The notes under the pieces are model-generated. The model did not search any database and was not told the DNA's origin. It saw only the letters and a list, made by a program, of their open reading frames with translations. From DATKKX01 sp035542775 (GTDB lineage: Bacteria > Planctomycetota > Phycisphaerae > UBA1845 > UTPLA1): DNA of 30,317 nucleotides. The translations under genes and the position numbers were made by a program. Below, one piece after another: positions 26,801-30,317 of this stretch. The DNA is taken from positions 1 to 30,317 of the forward strand of contig DATKKX010000498.1 in assembly GCA_035542775.1 (NCBI GenBank). Reading direction: 5' to 3'. Every line of letters begins with the position of its first letter. Positions within the stretch are counted from its first letter, which is position 1.

Positions 26801-26897
26801 CAACTTCAGCGTCTGGCCCGAAGGCGCCCCCAAGCTCGGCCTCGGCTCCAAGCGCTTCACCGGCCTCTCCGACTCGGTCGGCATCAGCCCGGAATAA
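23868..26897 (+). CDS. lptD: LPS-assembly outer-membrane protein LptD
   Basis: A 1009-residue protein that inserts LPS into the outer leaflet. The signal peptide MSHMQRIVLVILGTAFITGL ends near AGAAAQ. A first periplasmic part (to about 250) is followed by a charged Gln/Lys/Pro linker. An LptA/OstA-like segment (about 316-420: VSAAYLEGDVVLTRGERMIR, ASKLYYDFEAERALILDVV) follows, then the barrel with many alternating aromatic strands (YWPFSQGDFSRDRM, FSERGPGVGIDMDYHRDDYF, LRHVIKAEGSLW). Length and order fit planctomycete LptD, longer than the 780-residue E. coli protein. ATG at 23868 (nearby alternatives 23841 and 23877) because the signal peptide begins there; the frame upstream to 23418 runs through repeats. 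The SD is weak. A consensus promoter lies upstream at 23698-23725. Confidence 0.88.
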   Translation: MSHMQRIVLVILGTAFITGLCPAGAAAQISSTPEEPVGSALDEELQPLLPPGISDFNIELYGKQAYTWTLPDGAKTIEVLGDFSARMGQYKVAANDAVIWFQRHEWQDRHYLDLEIFLWQGAEIIQPSGTTEKGPALLVTLRSFGTLILNADAHAAVDDSQSDLFLEASRARGLLEVVPPTEAQKAATPVEVAPTVEKLLAAQPKPPRIVAFSVGPQGQLQHEQHGDQSVIIATGDVFVSQGSPAESGEYLELHADAAVLYLRADKLGQTLPGILEQEQPQPKKRRGAKNELEAQPTEVSPPAESGNKKDRLDRQAFREWVSAAYLEGDVVLTRGERMIRASKLYYDFEAERALILDVVMRALEPSKGLPIYVRAEQVRQLSPTEYNAEKALITTSEFHTPHVAIGAEKVTLTDRTPRNERGDVIGVEAGTYKAYNTTLDVEGVPIAYWPFSQGDFSRDRMAFRSAKFGYESDFGAVVETRWYLFNLLGLQQPEGYDATLKLDYFSERGPGVGIDMDYHRDDYFGLLRTYYINDHGNDDLGSGPLNNVSPDTENRGRALWRHRQLLGKGWELTLEGSYISDDQYMLEYERNEWENAKPPEDAIYLVKRQDNWQFSTLANWRLNDFLTETEHFPDAKFSLIGEPLGEIATLYSESRTGMVRYRPDESYLRQPSPNGPNPWNDPHRTGSVVRGDTREELEFPVPSLGPVKLTPYAMGRLTGWDDSPTPDSGNLGRGFASYGLRGNTIFSKVDDSVESEMLDLHRLRHVIKAEGSLWNAHSNKDPLDLSPFDPDVEQIDDFGGGTIGVRQRFQTQRGGPGKWRTVDWIVWDVLAGFFNDAEKHMRTDGDYIYSRPEDSRSSNFIATNFQYRISDSTVVVYDGVYDTNRGNMGTSAISLAVEREPRMSYFVGWRYVHDTDDSLLGGGANYKLTEKHTVAIREFYDLDAGRNYSTELAYIRKWPRWYSSIAFDVDRTLDEWGVNFSVWPEGAPKLGLGSKRFTGLSDSVGISPE

Positions 26898-26908
26898 AAT
26901 CAGGGTGG

Positions 26909-26962
26909 CACGGACAAGGCATGCGAGCAGGCGGAACCGCCTGCTCGCATGCCTTGTCCGTG
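26909..26962. repeat. Large perfect palindrome after lptD (26-bp arms)
   Basis: The arms 26909-26934 and 26937-26962 are exact reverse complements separated by AA. The outer CACGGACAA and TTGTCCGTG match the palindrome upstream of lptD. It begins 11 nt after the lptD stop and lies 13 nt before the -35 of the next promoter. It could stop transcription or protect the mRNA end, although no T-tract follows. Confidence 0.85.
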
Positions 26963-26975
26963 TACGCCCTCCACT

Positions 26976-27003
26976 TTGATGCCCCCGCTTTCACTCGTAC
27001 AAT
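26976..27003 (+). promoter_or_regulatory. Candidate promoter for the enolase-superfamily gene
   Basis: TTGATG (26976-26981), a 16-bp spacer, TACAAT (26998-27003). The start would fall near 27010-27012, at or next to the ATG at 27012, and no SD precedes that ATG. The pattern fits a leaderless mRNA. Confidence 0.5.
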
Positions 27004-27011
27004 CCCCGCTG

Positions 27012-28205
27012 ATGGCCAACCCCCTGCCGATTGCCAATCTGACCGTCTGGCGTATGGCCATTCCCATGCGCCGGAAGTTCAAGCACGCGACGGCTGAGCG
27101 GGCGGTCGCCGATCCCATCGTCCTCGCGGTCGAACTGGCCGATCACACCGTCGGCTACGGTGAGACGCACCCTCGCCCCTACGTAACTGGTGAGTCGCAC
27201 GAAGGCGTGCTGGCCACAATCCGCGACGTCTTCGTTCCAATCTTGCTTGAAACGCGTCCGGCCAACTTCGGTGAGGCTCTGGAGGCCGCCGCGGCCCTGC
27301 CGACGGTCGACGACACCGGGCGGTCCATCACCGCTGCACGGGCCGCGGTGGAACTCGCCGTGCTCGATGCCTACGGGCAGGCTTTCAACCGCTCGCTGGA
27401 GACGCTGGCCGGATGGCTGGACGATCCGCAACTGGGCCCGCCCGGCAGCCGCAACACCGTGCGCTTCAGCGGCGTTGTGTCCGGCGTCGAGCCCCGGCGG
27501 GCGGCCTGGTCGATCCGCAAGATGCGGTTGTTCGGCTTGCGCGATTTCAAGTTGAAGGTAGGCGACGAGCAGGACGACGAGCGGCTGGATGTCGCCGTGC
27601 GAACCCTGGGCGGCAGCCTGATCCAGGGCCGCACGAGCCTTCGCATCGACGCCAACGGAGCTTGGTCCCTGGACCAGGCCACGGAAAGACTGCGGCGATG
27701 GCAGACCTTGCCGATCGCGTGCGTCGAGCAGCCGCTGGCCAAGACCGACCCCCAGAGCTGGGCGGCGCTGGCCCGGCGCACGACGCTGCCGCTGATGGCT
27801 GACGAATCGTTGGTCACGCCGCAGGATGCCGAGGACCTCATCGTTGATCACCGGGCATCGTGGTTCAACATCCGCATCAGCAAGAACGGCGGCTTGATCC
27901 CGTCGATGCAGCTCGCCGCCACCGCCCGACGGCACAACATGCAGTATCAACTCGGCTGCATGGTCGGCGAGACCAGCATCCTCTCTGCGGCAGGCCGGTG
28001 GTTTCTGCAACTGGTCCCCAACGTCCGTTTCGCCGAGGGAAGCTTTGGAAGTTTCCTGCTGCGAGATGACGTCATTCCCAAAGGGATCCGCTTCGGCTTC
28101 GGCGGCCGCTGGCAGCCAATGACCGGCCCCGGCCTCGGCCTCACCATCCAACCCGAAACCCTCGATCGCCTGGCCGGCCAACCCCCGGAGCGAATCGTTT
28201 TCTAG
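27012..28205 (+). CDS. Enolase-superfamily enzyme (dipeptide epimerase / MLE-like)
   Basis: A 397-residue cytosolic enzyme of the muconate-lactonising subgroup. The catalytic frame is complete: first Lys motif K180-L-K182, metal ligands D213 (DANGAW), E239 (EQPL) and D264 (ADES), and second Lys K291 in ISKNGG. The late GCMVGETS block is typical of L-Ala-D/L-Glu and related dipeptide epimerases. Such enzymes epimerise the alpha carbon of murein-derived or other dipeptides; o-succinylbenzoate synthase is an alternative. I chose ATG 27012 because a promoter ends just before it; the frame is open to 26949 but upstream it enters the palindrome. The convergent DUF1028 gene ends 15 bp away. Confidence 0.85.
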   Translation: MANPLPIANLTVWRMAIPMRRKFKHATAERAVADPIVLAVELADHTVGYGETHPRPYVTGESHEGVLATIRDVFVPILLETRPANFGEALEAAAALPTVDDTGRSITAARAAVELAVLDAYGQAFNRSLETLAGWLDDPQLGPPGSRNTVRFSGVVSGVEPRRAAWSIRKMRLFGLRDFKLKVGDEQDDERLDVAVRTLGGSLIQGRTSLRIDANGAWSLDQATERLRRWQTLPIACVEQPLAKTDPQSWAALARRTTLPLMADESLVTPQDAEDLIVDHRASWFNIRISKNGGLIPSMQLAATARRHNMQYQLGCMVGETSILSAAGRWFLQLVPNVRFAEGSFGSFLLRDDVIPKGIRFGFGGRWQPMTGPGLGLTIQPETLDRLAGQPPERIVF

Positions 28206-28220
28206 GAAGAACGTATCGCT

Positions 28221-29252
28221 CTACTTCCGCGGTGCCTGCGCGTTGATCTGCTGCACGATCTTCTCGTCATCCGGCAGCAGTCCTGCCTTGACCAGCCGCG
28301 GTATCAGCGGCACCCAGCGCTGCTCGCGGGCGAATACGTCGCGGAAGATCGGCAGCGACTGCTCGACCTGGCCGTTGGAGGCCAGCGAAACCGCCTGCCA
28401 GAACGGAAGCTCCACGATCTGCGGAGCCAGTTTCGCGGCGGCGGTGTATTCACGGTTGGCTGCCGCGAAGTCCTTTTTCTCCATCGCCGCGTCGCCGGCG
28501 TTCATGTGGTTATAGGCCCGCTGGATGGTCACCAGCCGTTTCAACTCGCCTATGGGGTCGGCGCTGTCCTCCACCCGCAGATCGAACAGCCGGTCTTCCC
28601 AGGGCTTGCCGCTGGAGGCGGCCTTCACGATCACCATCGCCGCCGACTGCTGCCCGCGGATATCGCCGCCGGCCTGCTGCGCCGCCTCCAGCGCCGCCAC
28701 CAGCCGGTCCGCCAGGTCGCCCTTGCTCTCCCGATACGCCTTGGCCATCGCCGGCCAGATGGTGTCGTTTTCCATCAGGTTGGCCTGCACCGAAAACTGC
28801 TCGGCCTCGTCGACGATATGCCCGGCGGGCATGATGCACTTGTCGCCGGTATGGGCCATTACTCGGCCCTGGGCGTCGATCATGGCCACCTGCCGCACCG
28901 CATTGCGCGGGTCGCTGGCCAGCAGGCCGCGGAGCGCCTCGGGCGCAGACTTGCCGCGTCGCATCATCTCCAGGCCTAGCGAGCCATAAGCCGGATCGAC
29001 TATGGACTGCGTGGCCACGGCCCCCATGCCGGCCTCAGCCCACGGCACCACGCAGCCGACGCTGAACCAATGCGATTGCACCGCCACGCCCAGCTCGCCG
29101 GTGACCTTGTCACGGGCGACAATCGAGAAGGTGTGGACCGGCCGTTGCGAAGCGGCGAACGATGTCGAGCGGACCGCCAGCGAGTCCGTGGCCGAACGCG
29201 ACGCGCAGGCGCCGCACAAAACCGCGAAGATGAACAGACAACAGCCTTTCAT
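28221..29252 (-). CDS. DUF1028 (Ntn-hydrolase-like) secreted protein with C-terminal TPR-like domain
   Basis: A 343-residue exported protein. The signal peptide MKGCCLFIFAVLCGAC may be processed as a lipoprotein, although the lipobox is imperfect. About residues 40-225 match DUF1028: HTFSIVARDKVTGELGVAVQ, GAVATQSIVDPAYGSLGLE, GDIRGQQSAAMVIVKA. About 230-335 form a helical TPR-like region (FAAANREYTAAAKLAP, FWQAVSLASNGQVEQSL) that in many DUF1028 proteins is annotated as a putative peptidoglycan-binding domain. The fold is Ntn-hydrolase-like; the substrate is unknown. ATG 29252 has AAGGAG at a 6-nt distance; ATG 29258 touches the SD. It lies just after the GH2 gene, whose stop is within its SD region, so the two are co-transcribed. 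Confidence 0.85.
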   Translation of the reverse strand: MKGCCLFIFAVLCGACASRSATDSLAVRSTSFAASQRPVHTFSIVARDKVTGELGVAVQSHWFSVGCVVPWAEAGMGAVATQSIVDPAYGSLGLEMMRRGKSAPEALRGLLASDPRNAVRQVAMIDAQGRVMAHTGDKCIMPAGHIVDEAEQFSVQANLMENDTIWPAMAKAYRESKGDLADRLVAALEAAQQAGGDIRGQQSAAMVIVKAASSGKPWEDRLFDLRVEDSADPIGELKRLVTIQRAYNHMNAGDAAMEKKDFAAANREYTAAAKLAPQIVELPFWQAVSLASNGQVEQSLPIFRDVFAREQRWVPLIPRLVKAGLLPDDEKIVQQINAQAPRK

Positions 29253-29263
29253 GGCCATCTCCT

Positions 29264-30317
29264 TCAGCGCTTCCCATCAATTGCTTCCGTCGTCGACACA
29301 TCGGCTTCCGCCGGCCCCAGCCCCTCGGCCTTCGCCCGCAGGCGGATCACGCCTGGCGTGGACGTTGATTGTACGATCACCTGGCAGAACCCGTTGAAGA
29401 GCTTGCGATGCACCCGCGGCCATTCCAGCCCGCCCGTTAGCCGGACGCCTTTGCCGAGGCCGCCGGGGCCGCGGTCGTTCTTGACGATGATGATGAGATC
29501 ATTCTCGCCCGGCTTGAGCACCTTGGCCACGTCCAACCCGTGTGGCAGTTCCCAGTCATGCGTCTCACCAAGCAACGTGCCGTTGAGGAACACCCGGCCG
29601 TGATCGTCGATCTGCCCGATCGAGAGATGGCTCATTCCCGCCCGAAGGTCGCCCTCAGCAACTGTGAAGCGGGCCCAGTAGCATGCAAACGCATTCTCGC
29701 CATGTATCGAACCAGCCGCGCCGGCTATGTCGACAACGGTTCCGCCGGCGCCCTCAAGTTCCGCGATCGCTGGTGGTTTCTCGGGAAAGCCGCTCGTCGG
29801 CGCCATTTTCCAGTTCTCTATCTTCTGGCTGATCGTTCGTGGAACAAAGCAGTCCCGCTCGTGGCTGCTGGGATCACCGTTGCCGACGCCGATGATTCGC
29901 CCCGGTCCCCCGATCTCAAAGTAAACGTCGTTGCTCGCCGTTGGGACCGCGAATTGCGGATCGTCGACCGCCGGAAGCCCATCGGCGCACGGTCCTTCGA
30001 TTCTCGTCTCGTCCCGCGCTCTGTCAGCGTCGATCGTAAAGACCGTAAAGACACACAGGTCTTTCCCGTTAGCAAGAATCTCGCGACGATCTGGGGCCAG
30101 CCTCAACTGCGCCGGTTCTCCGGTAGTGGCAATGCGGGCCCGCTTCATCGGCCGGCCATCCTTGAGTCCCACCGCGTCCAGAGCACCGGGCTCGTACGGC
30201 ACGCTCCACTCGGCGTGCCCGTACCGCTCGACCCTTTTCTCGCCCAAATCCGCGCCATTCAACGACAACCGCACGCTATCCGCGTTTGTGAAGCACCACA
30301 CGTCGACAGGCTGCCCC
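29264..30317 (-). CDS. GH2 beta-galactosidase-like enzyme, C-terminal part
   Basis: The frame is open through the right edge; the visible 350 codons are the C-terminus only. VDVWCFTNADSVRLSLNG begins a DUF4982-like beta domain, followed by an Ig-like GH2 C-terminal domain (DLCVFTVFTIDADRAR, GPGRIIGVGNGDPSSHE). A further jelly-roll module (YWARFTVAEGDL, DDHGRVFLNGTLLGE, LKPGENDLIIIVKN) resembles GH2 sugar-binding domains. The catalytic TIM barrel is off-window, so activity cannot be checked. Relatives hydrolyse beta-galactosides or related plant or algal glycans, usually outside the cytoplasm. It ends 11 nt before the DUF1028 start. Confidence 0.85.
   Translation of the reverse strand, partial: GQPVDVWCFTNADSVRLSLNGADLGEKRVERYGHAEWSVPYEPGALDAVGLKDGRPMKRARIATTGEPAQLRLAPDRREILANGKDLCVFTVFTIDADRARDETRIEGPCADGLPAVDDPQFAVPTASNDVYFEIGGPGRIIGVGNGDPSSHERDCFVPRTISQKIENWKMAPTSGFPEKPPAIAELEGAGGTVVDIAGAAGSIHGENAFACYWARFTVAEGDLRAGMSHLSIGQIDDHGRVFLNGTLLGETHDWELPHGLDVAKVLKPGENDLIIIVKNDRGPGGLGKGVRLTGGLEWPRVHRKLFNGFCQVIVQSTSTPGVIRLRAKAEGLGPAEADVSTTEAIDGKR

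Noticed and set aside
26991..28181. 396-codon minus-strand open frame
   Set aside because: It mirrors the enolase-superfamily gene, whose complete catalytic motif set is on the plus strand.

Overview
The window is GC-rich (by eye a little over 60%) and densely coded. It looks like a chromosomal piece of a Gram-negative-type planctomycete, possibly a Phycisphaerae-like lineage. The support is a secreted protein with repeated Cys-Cys units of the GACC...C...GG.W.G...C type common in that phylum, an LptD outer-membrane protein, a DUF1844 protein, an aminofutalosine-deaminase-like amidohydrolase, and loose intergenic regions rich in small palindromes. This placement rests on recognition, not on a search.

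Layout. (1) 1-4411, minus: the first 1470 codons of a very large secreted Cys-rich plus RHS/YD-repeat protein that leaves the window on the left. It is preceded by a possible promoter and a short arginine-rich ORF. (2) 5145-9169, plus: a small secreted protein closed by a strong hairpin terminator. A three-gene run follows: a SAM-dependent O-methyltransferase, a protein I read as a degenerate HD-domain protein, and an amidohydrolase/deaminase overlapping it by ATGA. Next come a promoter, a compact RNA-hairpin candidate and a DUF1844 gene. (3) 9357-22609, minus: a ten-gene exopolysaccharide locus. In transcription order it encodes a TPR-SPOR lipoprotein, a Wza-like export lipoprotein, a Wzz/GumC-like chain-length protein, a CpsD-like ATPase that has lost its Walker lysine, a Wzy/WaaL-like polymerase or ligase, a Wzx-like flippase, a GT2-GT4 fusion, a GT4, a WecG/TagA/CpsF (GT26) transferase and a WcaJ-like priming sugar-phosphate transferase. 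Several junctions overlap, so coupled translation is likely. (4) 22610-23867: a gene-free, repeat-rich interval with two candidate promoters, one matching both consensus hexamers exactly. (5) 23868-28205, plus: lptD, a 26-bp-arm palindrome, and an enolase-superfamily enzyme resembling dipeptide epimerases that may be translated from a leaderless mRNA. (6) 28221-30317, minus: a DUF1028 protein with a C-terminal TPR-like domain, and the C-terminal part of a GH2 beta-galactosidase-like enzyme that enters from the right edge.

How the genes fit together. Region 3 is a nearly complete Wzx/Wzy-type surface-polysaccharide pathway: priming on undecaprenyl phosphate, three more transferase modules, flipping, polymerisation, length control and outer-membrane export. 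No sugar-nucleotide biosynthesis genes are in it. lptD next door shows that the cell builds an LPS-type outer membrane. The enolase-superfamily and DUF1028 genes could act on cell-wall peptides, but that is only inference from family and position.

The most unusual items are the lysine-less CpsD-like protein, the apparent duplication inside the Wza-like protein, the GT2-GT4 fusion, the related palindromes on both sides of lptD, and the promoter plus hairpin unit upstream of the DUF1844 gene. I saw no tRNA, rRNA, CRISPR array, transposase or integrase.
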